Assembly (NCBI GenBank): GCA_022457155.1
Contig: JAJGOT010000287.1
Location: 579,501-643,500, forward strand
Length of the DNA stretch: 64,000 nucleotides
Source of the DNA: Cladopsammia gracilis
Lineage: Eukaryota; Cnidaria; Anthozoa; Scleractinia; Dendrophylliidae
Reading direction: 5' to 3'
In this document: positions 52,385-64,000 of the stretch, piece by piece
How the letters are laid out: each line of letters opens with the position of its first letter
How positions within the stretch are numbered: position 1 is the first letter of the stretch
The notes under the pieces: generated by a model
The model's database searches: none
What the model saw: the letters and a program-made list of their open reading frames with translations, nothing else
Told to the model about the DNA's origin: nothing
Position numbers and translations under genes: made by a program

Positions 52385-53980
52385 GATAGGAAGGCAATGT
52401 TGACATTATATCAAAGAGCAGATGGCTGCACGATATACAGTTGTTTTAATTCATAAAAACGCATTCCATGTACTTCAAATCATCAGTTATTGAATAGTAA
52501 TGGCCACTATAAAACTATATAATATAATAAAACCATACATTTGTATTAAATGCCCCGGATGTTTTTAAAAACCTCAAATGAAACAGAAACCCTAATCCTA
52601 ATAATTTTCCAGTCATTTTCTTGTCTTTCTTGTTTTAAGTTTTTGAAAGGTCTTCTTCAGTGTTATACAATGGCTTGCTTAGTTAAAACGCCGCGGGCAA
52701 ACTGCTCCCATCAATGTTAATTAGCCGTTTATTGCTGTACTTTTACATACTGTGAATTTATATTTAAGTTAGTATCACGCAAGTACCCACCTAAATGGGC
52801 CTTTAAACAGTTTTTGTAACGGATTGGTATGGGCTCTGTTAGTTAATATGTATCGTCTTTTAGGTAAGTTATATGAAAAAGAAACGAATCGAAAAATTGG
52901 GTGAAATTGAAGCTCAAAGTCAAAATTGGAAGGCAATGGTGACGTTATATCAAAGAGCAGGTGGCTGCACGATATACAGTTGTTTTAATTCATAACAGCG
53001 CATTCCATGTACTTCGAATCATCAGTTATTGAATAGTAATTAACACCATTAAATAATAAACCATCCATTTTGTGTTAAATACTCCGAATTTTTTTTAAAA
53101 AACCTCAAATGAAACAGACCTTAATCCTAAACATTTTCTAGTCAATTTCCTGTCTTTATTATTTTAAGTTTTTGAAAGGTCTTCTTCAGTGTTATACAAT
53201 GGCTTGCTTAGTTGAAACGCCGCGGGTACACTGCTCCCATCAATGTTAATTGGCGGTTTATTCTACTTTTACATACTGTGAATTTATATTTAAGATATGT
53301 ATCACGCAAGTACCCACCTGAGTGGGCCTTTAAACAGTTTGTGCAACGGATTGGTATTGGCTCTATTAGTTACTTCAACTACCTTAAGTTATTTGTAAAG
53401 AAAACTAATCGAAGAATTGGGTGGAATTGAAGTTGCAAGTCATAATGGGAAGACAATGATGACATATCAAAGACCAGATGGCTGCACGATATACAGTTGT
53501 TTTAATTCATAGCAACGCATAACATACACTTTGAATAATCAGTTATTGAATAGTAATGGCACCATTAAATGATAAAACCACACATTTTGTGTTGAATGCC
53601 CCGGATATTTTTTAAAAAAACTTCAAATGAAACGGAGACTTTAATCCTAAACATTTTCCAATCATTTTCTTGTTTGAAGTTTTTGAAAGGTCTTCTTCAG
53701 TGTTATACAATGGCTTTCTTAGCTTATACTCCGCGGGGAAACTGCTCCCATCAATGATAACTGGTCGTTAATTCTACTGTGAATTATATATATTCAAGAT
53801 AAGTATCACGCAAGTACCTACCTAAATGGTCCTTTAAACAGTTTTTGTAACGGATTGGTATCGGCTCTGTTAGTTAATAACCACTGACAAGCTATTGTCT
53901 TTAAGGTAAGTTACATGGAGAGGAAACTAATCGAAAAACTGCGTGGAATTGAAGTTGCAAGTCATCTTTTCTTTTGCTGC
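52385..53980 (+). repeat. Tandem array, three units of about 530 bp
   Basis: Unit starts near 52388, 52926 and 53449 are marked by CAGATGGCTGCACGATATAC-like words. Later landmarks repeat in the same order: GGTCTTCTTCAGTGTTATAC, then GTATCACGCAAGTACC. Units differ by substitutions and small indels. Short ORFs across it are not conserved between units, so it is non-coding. Confidence 0.8.
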
Positions 53981-54903
53981 ATATAAGTTATAAAATTCAT
54001 TCTTTCCTTCTGCCTGCTATGCGCAATAAGTTAAGGGAGTCTGTGGTGGTTACAGAATACATGTCGATAAAAACATGTTATTCTATACATCTATACTTGC
54101 ATAAATCGAATAGTTCTTAACTTTTCTTATTTATCTATTTGTTCGTTTTTATTGTGAGTTTGCGAAGCGTTGAGCGACATACTGTGTACGGGGACAGATA
54201 TGCAAATGAGCACTCGATCAGTCGGTCGGGTCTCTATTGGGATGTAAACTTTATTTATACGTCATCAGTTGTCTCGTGTCTCACATCTATACATAGTTGT
54301 CTGATGCTAGGATGTTATGCCGCTTAAAGGGGCTATGCATGTCACCTGTTTGTAGTATCACTTTGAAAAGCCATTAATACTCTACCAGTGTACACAAACT
54401 AGTATTCGTTATCTTTGACTGCGGATGGCCAGGATGGAAATGGATTGCAACTTGAAAAAAATTGGACAATTTTTTCAAGTTCCTTTCAAGAGTCGTGGAA
54501 AAATCGCAGAAAATTCATTATGGTTTGTTCTTCTTGAAGAAATCACTTGATATTATCTTCTTGGTGCTCTAAAAGCAATTGTATGTTCGAGCAAATGATA
54601 CTTTGTCAACTATTTGGTGATTTTGTTCAAAACACAGCGAAATCTGCGTGACAATACTCCTTTAATGGGGTTTTATTTGCAGCATTATCATGATGGTGAC
54701 AATAAATTCGGGTCTTTGATAACTGACCGTTTAAAAAAGGTTGGCCGCGTGATAGGGGTTCGAGCCTCCTTAAGGGTCTGGCATGACTTTCATCTGGTTT
54801 GCTATCAAAATATCTAACAGCTCAGTTAACTTGTCAAAAATTGAAGCTTTCCTCTTTGTGTCGCTAAATATCTTCCTCTTGGTGTTCTATAAGAGGGTCT
54901 GGA
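53981..54903. other. Intergenic, no gene recognised
   Basis: Two short ORFs without known domains; otherwise nothing notable. Confidence 0.35.
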
Positions 54904-55015
54904 TGGGGTTTACTGACAACTGACAAATGGCCGAAATTTTAACTGACAACTGACAAATAAGCTGAAATTTTACGGACAACTGACATTTGTACTAGGGTTA
55001 ACTGACAACTGATAA
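54904..55015. repeat. ACTGACAACTGACA minisatellite
   Basis: Four imperfect copies of an about 30 bp unit built on CTGACAACTGACAAAT. Confidence 0.7.
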
Positions 55016-56524
55016 CAATCTTGGAATAATCTTTTTTCGGTTTTATTTAATAATATATAATTATATAACTTAAGATCTCGACTTGTAAAGAAAGATACTT
55101 TTTTGTTTTCAGAACTCTCTAATTAACCTTCTAATGTCAAAGTTCCAATCAAATACGAAACTGACACTTGACGTACAGCAGGTGAAGTTTAGCCACAAAT
55201 TTCCATTTAACTGTCCTTTTAATCAGTGTCTTCAACGCGGTCATAAAGGAAGCCGTAGTGCTGAATGTTAGTTTTATATTAAAGAAACGTTAATTTGAGC
55301 TGGTTTGAAACCACTAAAAGTTAACATTGCTACACTAAGGTAAGTTTAGTCTAAGAATTCAGATTTTAGTAGTAGACCATTTCGGTTTGGAATGTATTAA
55401 ACTTTTTATTTTTATGAGTGCGAGTTTATATAACAACCTGTTCACCTCTAGTTAAACAGTCAAATTTCAACAAACGAAAAACAGTCATGACATGTACAAT
55501 AGATGGATTTCAAAAACAAACAGATTCTCCTGAGATCTACTTTTAAAAATCCAACAAGAATATAAACAAGCAAGTGCATCAGCCCACCCAAAGATAATGT
55601 TGCTCCGAGAACAAGACAAATTAAAAAAAAAAGATGAAGTTCTTTGGTTTTAGATTTAAAACACTTTACTCGTTTCATTTACGTTTAGAGCAATTTTTCT
55701 ATCCAAAGTTCAGAAAATAGAAAACTAAAAATACTAGATCATTCATGGTTTCGAAGTATTTGTTTAACACTGATACTTGTATGCAATCCTTGACATAAGT
55801 GCAAACGGAAGCAGCAGCCTTTTCATCATTGGTTGTGTCATGAGAACGCTGTTTCAAAACAAATAATCGAAATAACACTTCTCAAACCATGTTTGCCCAA
55901 GAATTCAAATAATTTTTATCCAATAGTACAGTAAAAGGAGCCTGTGCGCCATTTGTTGTGTTCGGGGAGGATATAGCGAGTATAAACTCGTTAGTCGCTT
56001 GTAATTTCATTATCTTGAGGATGAAAGCCATCGGCCGGTTAAATACGTACATACTCAGAATTCAGACAATAAATTTTTCGAAATTATGCATTTTTCTTTT
56101 CGATATTATTGTGTTTTATATATCAACAGACAAAACTTAAGTGACGCACTTGGGGAGTAGATTGTTTTAAAACTGTTGATCGCAATAAAAATATATAATT
56201 TCTTTCAGTTTTTAGATGAATTTCAAGGAAAGTTCCACTCAGTATACAAACAGCTCCTTTTCTTCGATTTCGGGCTGTTTTTAGAAGCAGGGTTATGCCA
56301 GATTGCTCCTTAAACATGTTTTATGCAATATATGAAGCGTTCTGAATTTAGAATCAGTCATTTTCTCCTCAGTAGTAGTAGAACATTTAAAAGCTAAAGT
56401 TTCGTTTGCGTATAATCAATCACATATTCAACACCATTCTCGTGCTTTGAAGTTTTATTCAAACAAATAATTGCTACAAAGCCGACAATGTTGAAGTTTA
56501 TCTACCATTTTATGTCTACATTGT
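55016..56524. other. Intergenic, no gene recognised
   Basis: AT-rich; short minus-strand ORFs with hydrophobic runs but no recognisable family. Confidence 0.35.
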
Positions 56525-58370
56525 AGGAAAACGGAAACGTTTAACTTAAAATAGAATTATACTAACATAAACGAAAACAACTTATTATGTGTTATTAGAC
56601 ACCTGCACCTTTGAAACACTGAATAACCAAACAATTTACATTTTTAATATGAGAACGCTGTATTATATATGAATTAACAGAAATGTCGCAAAATACACTC
56701 TATTACGCCTCCATCTCTATTAAGCCCCTCTCTAATAAGCCGCCCCGCTTGAGTTTCGAGGTTTTCAATAAGCCGCCCTCTCTATTTAATATTTAATATG
56801 CCCCCCTCTCCACAGCCACTTAGGTTGGGTTAGAATCACATTATATTCTTGATCACAACATTTCCAATTTTATATGGGACAGTTTCAATACTATCTTATC
56901 AAGTTCTGTTTTCAGTATATCAATGATAAGTTTTGACTTGTATATCGTACTATATGTTTCTGGAACAACCGGAAAAAGGAAAAGTTTAACTTAAAATAGA
57001 ATACTAACATTAACGAAAACAACTTATTATGTATTATTAGACACCTGCACCTTTGAAACACTCAAATTCGATAACAAAAAATTTACATTTTTAATATGAG
57101 AACGCTGTATAATTATATATGATCGTGAATTGTCAGAAATGTTGCAAAATACACTCTATTACGCCCCCATCTCTATTAAGCCCCTCTAATAAGCCGCCCC
57201 GCTTGAGTTTCGAGGTTTTCAATAAGCCGCCCTCTCTATTTAATATTTAATATGCCCCCCTCTCCACAGCCACTTAGGTTGGGTTAGAATCACATAATAT
57301 TCTTGATCACAGCATTTCCAATTTTATATGGGACTGTTTCAATACTATCTTATCAAGTTCTGTTTTCAGTATATCAATGATAGGTTTTGACTTGTATATC
57401 GTACTATATGTTTCTGGAACAACAGGAAAAAGGAAAAGTTTAACTTAAAATAGAATACTAACATAAACGAAAACAACTTATTATGTATTATTAGACACCT
57501 GCACCTTTGAAACACTCAAATTCAATGACAAAAAATTTACATTTTTAATATGAGAACGCTGTATAATTATATATGATCGTGAATTGTCAGAAATGTCGCA
57601 AAATACACTCTATTACGCCCCATCTCTATTAAGCCCCTCTAATAAGCCGCCCCGCTTGAGTTTCGAGGTTTTCAATAAGCCGCCCTCTCTATTTAATATT
57701 TAATATGCCCCCCTCTCCACAGCCACTTAGGTTGGGTTAAAATCACATTCTATTCTTGATATCGACATTTCCAATTTTATATGGGACAGTTTCAATACTT
57801 TTTATTATTATTAACTAATATTTTAATAGGATGCCCTTTCATAACATGATTTTCAAAGAGGTCCTACAAAATATAAGCAATTTACTAAACACATAAATCA
57901 ATAAATATAAATTTAAGGTCGAGGCCGAACGTGTTACGGGGCAAAACAGTTGTTGTAAAAGTTAGTTTTAAAAGAAGCGCTAGTAGTAGTGTTTCTTACA
58001 TATAAAGCTTGAGAGTTCCAGTCTTTAATGGCATGATAAGATAGCCGTTGCTTGCCCCAGTTGGATTTGACGGCAGGCAAACGGAAATCCTGTGCATTTC
58101 TGGTGTTGTAACGGTGTACATCGTGTAACGTAACTAATCTAAGGTGTGACGCTAATAAATCGTTTTTACACTTAAAGACGTAAAGACACCTATGATATAG
58201 TCTGCGCTTACTTAGGTTAAGCCAATTAAGTGAATGGAAGGCATCAGTAGCAGACGAGTGAACTGGACGGTCAAGAATACTTTCTTATCAAGTTCTGTTT
58301 TCAGTATATCAATGATAGGTTTTGACTTGTATATCGTACTATATGTCCCTGGAATAACAAGTCCATCTTT
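56525..58370 (+). repeat. Tandem array, units of about 455 bp
   Basis: Units start near 56525, 56971 and 57425 (GTTTAACTTAAAATAGAAT word). Each contains TCTATTAAGCCCCTC, AATAAGCCGCCCTC, CCACTTAGGTTGGGTT and TATCAATGATA in order. The last unit is split by a LINE 3' end (57800-58275) and resumes at 58282. Non-coding. Confidence 0.8.
57800..58275 (-). mobile_element. 3' end of a non-LTR retrotransposon
   Basis: Minus-strand frame from about 58280 to a stop at 57934-57936 (about 115 codons, no ATG). It encodes the C-terminal tail typical of LINE reverse transcriptases: YHRCLYVFKCKNDLL, then HRYNTRNAQDFRLP, then a GKQRLSYHAIKDWN segment. It ends in a TAATAATAAAA-like tail (57800-57813 on the plus strand). 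It is flanked by AATACT (57794-57799, 58276-58281), a target duplication in the tandem repeat. 5'-truncated. Clade is CR1/L2-like by look only. Confidence 0.82.
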
Positions 58371-59083
58371 AAGTTTTAAATACGCCCCCCTCTAGAATGC
58401 CTGGAAGTAAATAAGGAAATGGAAGGGATGGTGACTGCATATTGAAGAATATGTTTGATCCAAGTCTATCTTTGTAAACTGTCGTTCCGCTCTGTATCAT
58501 GTTACGTGTCGCATACTTGGATGTAATAAGTTGTAGTATAACGTATTGTTATAGTTTCCGGTGCTCGGCCGAAACCGTCAAAATAAACCTAATGGTTTTG
58601 GTCATGTTGTTTACTGTGTAGTGCAGCTGAAATCCCCAGTTATATGACAGAAATAAAGAAATCACAAATACATTACAATTCATGACATATTACGTGTAGT
58701 ACTAAGCTTACTTACCATATATTTCACAATATTTTTATATTCTTACTGTAAATTTAATACTATAACTACTTATAAGAATATTTACTTTAAAACTTTAAAC
58801 TAAGTTTAGTCTGGAAGAGAAGCAAACAAAGTTGTGTAAGAAACTGCCTTTGCTGTTTTAAGCGGCGTTCTGGTACAGGGACATGTTCAATTTGTTTTGA
58901 CTTTGAAACTGAATTATTCTCAGATATGATTCACTTCGTCATTGGTCAGTCGATTTTTTTTCCATTAAGCTGTGTTTTACAATGACTGGGAATAAGTTTG
59001 ATACCATTATTGTAGCTGATAAAGAGTGGTAGTATTGATCAAAGTGTAAGTGCTGGAAATTACTAGAACCTGTTGTGAGCCAC
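58371..59083. other. Intergenic, no gene recognised
   Basis: AT-rich sequence with no ORF or repeat of note. Confidence 0.35.
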
Positions 59084-59739
59084 AATAGCTTTCTGGAGAC
59101 CATACCTATCAATCGGATTTTAAGCGCTCTTCTCCAAGTCAGATCAACGTAAAGTTTTCACCACCAACTGGCTTTGAATTGAAGTTTAGCAAGATGTATT
59201 TTCTGGTAAAATAAATATCACCATTACGACGATAGACAAGAAAGTTCGAAATCGGTAAAAGTGATGAAATTTTGCGCGTTTAACAAGTGGCGCGCATTGA
59301 AAATCCCACATAGAAATCTTAAAATATGGAATATGGCATATAAATTTCATATGACAATTTCAAATAGCATATAAGAATAAAAAATCTGTATGTTTGATTT
59401 CAAATAAATCGCTATAACATTTCAAACCTAATTCTTTGTATAGTAGTAATACGTTTTGTGAAATTACTTCAAGTATCAAAATGTAGCTTGATGTTATGTT
59501 TGCACGCCATAAAAGTTGTGTTTACTTTCTCTTTTGTGATCTTGAGAACCAACTACCCTTTTTCCTAACATCGCTCCATGTACAATTCTTGGGTAATTTC
59601 GATTTTACCAGAAAATACATCTTGCCAAACATTAATTCAAAATCAGTAAGTGGTGAAAATTTCAGGTTGATCTGACTTGAGGAAGACCGTTTAAAAGCCG
59701 ATTTAAAAATGTAGGTATGGTCTCCAGAAAGCTGTATTG
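59084..59739. mobile_element. Foldback element with AGCTTTCTGGAGACCATACC ends
   Basis: About 130 bp at each end are imperfect inverted copies (59084-59215 and 59600-59739), including AGCTTTCTGGAGACCATACC and the TACATCTTGC/AAGATGTATT words. The middle is unique and AT-rich. No target duplication was found. Confidence 0.65.
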
Positions 59740-60787
59740 AAACACCTTAAGGAACAGCTTCCATTAGACCCGGCAGGAAAACGTCCATCCAGGAGAAAAC
59801 AGAGGTTCACTTTTCAGGCCTCCTTCCCAGACAGACGTTCTTTGTCTGCCGAGTCATCTGACCTGTCAACGAGATAATTCAATTCAAATAACCACTGACA
59901 ATAAACGACAGTTTAACGTAAACGCTTTATGCCCCAGGGGTGGTTAGTTAATTTTTGCCCATTTGAAGAGGGTGTAACTCATAAAGGGGGTATATTTCGA
60001 AACGCAGAGTTCGGAGATAACTCGCGCTAACTTTTCCGTAATTTGTTTCAAAGCACTAATTATATAACACCCAAAGCTCAGGGCAAACCAAAATATTAGT
60101 TATTAAGAGATGAATGTTCGGCACGAATTTCTTCATCTCAGTGACTATCGTAGGCTCCCCTAAGATATGAAGGAGGTTATCGAGAGTAAAAGAGCAGTCA
60201 CACAACTTTGCACATTCATGCGGTTGTCGAACAAATCAGACATTTTGACCAAGATCTCTTTCGTGATCTCTTTTTCAGCATTTCTTCCTTCCATCGGTGG
60301 ATGTTTTTATTATGATTGTAAACGCATCTGTATAATGTGTATTTCATTTAAACTATTATATTTTCGCCTGGACTTTTTAAAGCTCGTGAAATTATTCAGT
60401 CATTATCTTGTATCGACGTGCGCTGGTTGACTGTCGTTGTAAATCAAAGCAAGTGTATACAACAAGCATATTACAATCGAATCAATTCTGTAGCTTGGAC
60501 TGATTTGGGTCTCTGTTTGGCCAGGTCCTTCAACCATCAAGTGTTGTGAAAGCGAATACGACTCGTCAGAAGTGATCTTTGTATCTGACAATGTAAGCAA
60601 AACAATTTTGCTTCAATTTTTCTTGTTGATTCTGCTACTATTTAAAGATCACCGAGCCAGAAATATCCGTGGACGGTGTACAATTTTGTTTGTTGTTCTT
60701 ACAGTTTAAGGGAAAAAAGGACAAATTTAAAACTTTTAAGGTGTATTATATTCCTGGGGAAACAATAGTAAACAACACTAACGAGAG
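59740..60787. other. Intergenic, no gene recognised
   Basis: Contains a short ORF (60167-60430) with Cys-rich and hydrophobic stretches but no recognised domain. Confidence 0.35.
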
Positions 60788-60982
60788 AGTAGTATAGGTG
60801 GTGGGTGATCCGGCCCCACCTCAAATGAGGGTTAGATGACATGAATAAATGCCTCCTACCATGCCTCCTACCGACTGAAAGGAGGTCTGTGGGCTCGGAT
60901 GTGTCCCATGGTAGGAGGCATTTATTCATGTCATCTAACCCCTATTTGAGGCGGGGTCAGATGCACCCACCCCCTATACTAC
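60788..60982. mobile_element. 195 bp foldback with AGTAGTATAGG end
   Basis: Ends AGTAGTATAGGTGGTGGG and CCACCCCCTATACTAC. The arms include ATGAATAAATGCCTCCTACC and its complement. The terminal word is the one used by the two giant foldbacks and the Polinton tip. The following 100 bp (60983-61090) hold two more copies of a CCATTTTATACG.CCCCACCTCAA word. No clean target duplication. Confidence 0.7.
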
Positions 60983-61144
60983 ATGTGTTTCCACACCTAC
61001 CCATTTTATACGACCCCACCTCAATGGTATTTCCTTACCTACCAATTTTATACGGCCCCACCTCAATTAAGGGTTGGAGGATATGAATAAAACATTCTAA
61101 ATATCTAGCTTCCATGTTTATTCTTTTTTCACATTCATAACAAT

Positions 61145-62356
61145 ATAGTTCTTAATAAGAAATAGCACACAAACTGCAGTGACAAACATGACAATAAAAC
61201 GCATGTTGGAAAACAAAATATTAACTTGACGTTTCGTATGTTACAACATACATCCTCAGAAGTGACCGTTTAGAAATTACCAAACAGCTTAAGACCTCCA
61301 TTAATAAATTTTATGGCTGCATTGATCTTAGGGTGATTTTCCAAAACGCTCATCGCATTAAGTCCTTTTTCCCTACAAAGATAGGTTCAACCGTTCCCAA
61401 ATGTCAAACGTTGTGTATAAGGCTAGTTGTTGGGATTGTCAGGATTTCTACATTGGAAAAACAAAACGAAGATTGCATGACAGAAAAACTGAACATTTTA
61501 AAGGGATCACAAGTACTTGTCATGCATCTGCTATCGCAGACCACGTCACATCAACTGGTCACAACTTCAAATGGGACCACTTTGAGATATTGGCAAAAGG
61601 TCGGTCTGATACTCACTGTAAGATTAAGGAGACTCTACTTATTCAGGAACTCAGACCTACCCTTAACGATAATGTCAGCAGCGAAAAGCTAATTCTTTAT
61701 TAGTTTGCATCTTTTATATGCAAATTTTTCTCATCTTATGTTATTGTTGTTGTTAATTAGTTACTTATTATTCATTTAAATTTAGTTGTTACTTGTATTC
61801 TAAACGGTCACTTCTGAGGATGTATGTTGTCCATTTTTATGTGTTTGTTCATTCATTAGATAGTTTGAAAAGCGATTTTATGTAAAGAAAACAAGACTTT
61901 GATTTTATGGTACAGTTCTATCTTCACACGCATCGCCTTATGCAAATATGTTTGTGTATTGTTGCAATTTTTGATTTTCAAATCAGTTTCTCGGGCAATT
62001 TTTGACAAACAAAAACTGTATTTTATTCGGAAACTAGTGGTACTAGTTATTCTAGGCAGAGAAAAGTTGTTTTTGTGAACTTTTGTACGGTCTATAAAAA
62101 TGTACTGTGCAGACGGTCGCGTAATACTGTTTTTGAGAATTGCTAAAATTGAAAATAGCCCGTTCGTCAATCTTAATTCTTGTGCTTCCAACCTTTCACC
62201 TTAGTTACCGGGGGTAAGTTTCACCTTAGTCAAGCTTGTTCAAAGTGCGACGCTGTTAGCCTTGGGCTATCTATATATATCATTTTGTTTTCCAACATGC
62301 GTTTTATTGTCGTGTTTGTCACTGCAGTTTGTGTCCTATTTCTTATGTTAATCTAC
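61145..62356. mobile_element. Penelope-like element remnant with nested inverted flanks
   Basis: An ORF with a GIY-YIG domain (61401-61703) is enclosed by two nested inverted repeats. ACATCCTCAGAAGTGACCGT (61252) pairs with 61808-61827. An outer block at 61145-61217 (AAACTGCAGTGACAAACATG) pairs with 62277-62355. Inverted or partial terminal repeats are common in Penelope-like elements. No reverse transcriptase was found between them. Confidence 0.6.
61401..61703 (+). pseudogene. GIY-YIG endonuclease domain of Penelope-like element
   Basis: 100 residues: VVYKASCWDCQDFYIGKTKR carries the CxxC that precedes the domain in Penelope-like elements and the YIG-type second motif, followed by RLHDRKTEH and the C-terminal IKETLLIQELRPTLN with the catalytic Glu region. 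The start of the domain lies in another frame upstream (61270-61400), so the gene is frameshifted and truncated. Penelope-like elements use this nuclease for target cutting. Confidence 0.82.
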
Positions 62357-62424
62357 TACCACATTCAAAACATGTTTTAATTTCATTTCTGTTTATTATA
62401 GCCCAATCAATAAGAAATATGTTT

Positions 62425-62781
62425 TCATAATATTTTTTTTATAAGATCTCGTTTAGCTGTTAATCTAAGATCATTGAAGATATCATCTAGCTCTTTTACT
62501 AATTGTGAGTGGGAAAGTTCGTTTAGATAGCTGATGGTAGGAATGTTACGTTTTATATAAACTTGGGGTTGATTATCGATATCTGAGTTTTTTAGATAGA
62601 AGCTGGTATTGGTTCGCTGCATGATTTGTTTGCGTCGTTTATCTAAGATGTTTAGCTGAGTGATGTATTTTTTCTTCATATTCATACATCTAACGATAGT
62701 TAGTTGTGTGTTAACAAGATCACAAAGCTCGGTGTATCCAAATGCTTGCATGTTTATATGAATGGGTAACCAAGTCTTCAA
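62425..62781 (-). CDS. Unassigned 118-residue ORF, possibly Penelope N-terminal region
   Basis: Helical and Lys/Asn-rich, with LVNTQLTIVRCMNMKKKYITQL resembling the helical leader that precedes reverse transcriptase in Penelope-like elements. It lies on the opposite strand to the GIY-YIG remnant. No reverse transcriptase motif is seen. It may be chance or part of an inverted remnant. Confidence 0.25.
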   Translation of the reverse strand: MKTWLPIHINMQAFGYTELCDLVNTQLTIVRCMNMKKKYITQLNILDKRRKQIMQRTNTSFYLKNSDIDNQPQVYIKRNIPTISYLNELSHSQLVKELDDIFNDLRLTAKRDLIKKIL

Positions 62782-64000
62782 TTAGGAAAAAGATGTCTTA
62801 TAAGTGTAGGTTTAATGGGTAAGTAAATCCCTCGGAGCTTTTCTGGAGACATTTAGTCCAGGCATTTTATCGCCAAAAATAGGTCAACCTGTTACTAATT
62901 GCAACAGAAGGTTTTTTAACGCCTTTTGGTCCAGGAACATGTCCTCTATAACATAGCAAAAGTCTCTGAAAATCTGAGTGGGGGAAGATGACTAAAAATG
63001 AGTTTTATTAGAACCCTATAAAATGCAGCATGGAAACGAAGCTGCATGTACTGTCTGCTGTATCGCGTGAGTTTTTACCACGTGCAGCACACGCTAGCAG
63101 AGAGAGAAAGAGTTAATCGTGTTTTTTTTTCCTAGGCAAGGCCATTTACATACAGATTACATCAAATAATTGCTCACTTAAGATTCTTAAATCAGCAAAA
63201 AGCAAAAAGCTTGCAGAAAGCGTCTGCGTTGTTAGCTATCTGGCTGAGGCATTTAGCGAAGAATTTTGTCTTCCGCGAACAAATTAAAAGTTGAAAAAGA
63301 AATTTTTATGTTGAAAGAAATGGTACGGTTATGTGCTAAGGTTATCGGTAATTCAAGAAAAATTTATTGTGACCTGAGTAGTGAATCCCAAAATGAATTT
63401 CATCTCAGTGAAAACAACCGATATTGTACTCATCGCATCGCGCTTCGTGTGTTACCTTTTTCTCATAACTTAGAAATCACTAAATGAAAACCTTTTCTTA
63501 AATTAAAATTTATGCGAACAATAAATGCGCTTTGAACACAAAACACAAAACAATTTGTCTGCAATTCATTCTCACTGAAAACATAAGTTTGGCAGGAAAA
63601 AAAACAAACTTTTAGAAAAGTTCATATTATGCAATCGACCTAGACGTTCTCGAGTACCATATATACCATATATAGCTGTATATAGAAATTGCATCACGAA
63701 TTTGAGATTTGTTTTTGGCAGAAACAAATCTATCGTTGTCTTAATGTCTTTTACACTATCCAATTTGCCTATAATTTCAAAAAGATTTTGCACCATGGAT
63801 GAAAGAGTAAACTGTGTTATTATAAAAAAAATCTTGATGGTGAGCGTGACGTCATAACTCTAGGAGAAAATAAGGAAGCGGGGGAATAAATCGGACGAGC
63901 ACAGAGCAGAACGATACCATTATTACGGTTCCTGGGCGGCAGGTGCATCAGAACTGCTGGCGAGAGTATTGCCTTCCCTCGCAAGCGAGCTAAAAAGTTG
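62782..64000. other. Intergenic to right edge
   Basis: No recognised gene. A CRE-like TGACGTCA lies at 63847-63854 in a locally GC-richer stretch that continues to the edge, which could be the start of a promoter region of a gene beyond the window. Confidence 0.35.

Noticed and set aside
61856..62191. 111-codon minus-strand ORF between Penelope flanks
   Set aside because: No known domain and biased to AT-rich codons; likely chance.

Overview
The window is animal nuclear DNA with GT-AG introns, many miniature inverted-repeat elements, non-LTR and Penelope-type fragments and one Polinton (Maverick/adintovirus-like element). The AT-rich composition, the repeat types and the overall look of the Polinton proteins and of one multi-pass membrane gene suggest a cnidarian, most likely an anthozoan such as a stony coral. 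That assignment is inference from family resemblance. Most of the window is mobile DNA nested inside mobile DNA.

Layout. 1-8345 is gene-poor and holds a 2.6 kb giant foldback element (3620-6206) with 6-bp target duplications; its arms carry tRNA-His-like sequence and a TTAA-flanked insert. 8346-46739 is a pile-up of near-identical copies of one composite DNA transposon. A whole unit (39672-46739, 7.07 kb) has terminal arrays of about 20 bp repeats, a multi-exon zinc-ribbon/HECT-ligase gene reading in from one end and a zinc-ribbon/DDE-integrase gene reading in from the other. The order in the window is left half (8584-11869), inverted right half (11870-36483), left half again (36484-39671), then the whole unit. 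The duplicated 6 bp ATTTTC at these joints is what self-integration of the element would leave.

Inside the inverted right half, the integrase gene is broken by a Polinton of about 20.5 kb (13236-33705; about 16.9 kb without its own insert). It has inverted terminal repeats (the right one tipped with a 210 bp hairpin), a YqaJ exonuclease, a zinc-ribbon putative late transcription factor, structural and membrane proteins, a major capsid protein candidate, an A32-type packaging ATPase, a D,D34E integrase and a protein-primed-type PolB. The structural genes start a few bases after a TATATATA motif, and two divergent gene pairs share promoters of only 40-44 bp. YqaJ and PolB instead start inside the terminal repeats and share a different leader. 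The copy is dead: PolB has a frameshift and a stop, the capsid gene a stop at codon 4, two structural genes have frameshifts, and YqaJ is split by a 3.6 kb foldback element (14013-17608) of the same family as the one at 3.6 kb. The arms of that foldback carry a four-exon, all-phase-0 gene ending in His/Thr/Pro homopolymer repeats.

46740-64000 is host-like: one intact multi-pass membrane ORF (48169-48798), several short foldback elements, two tandem arrays (units near 530 bp and 455 bp, the latter holding a LINE 3' end), and a GIY-YIG endonuclease remnant of a Penelope-like element.

Points most worth a second look are the HECT-plus-integrase transposon with repeat-array ends, its self-integration product, the two ESCRT late-domain motifs at the N-terminus of a Polinton membrane protein, the compact TATATATA promoter system, and foldback elements that share termini with the Polinton.
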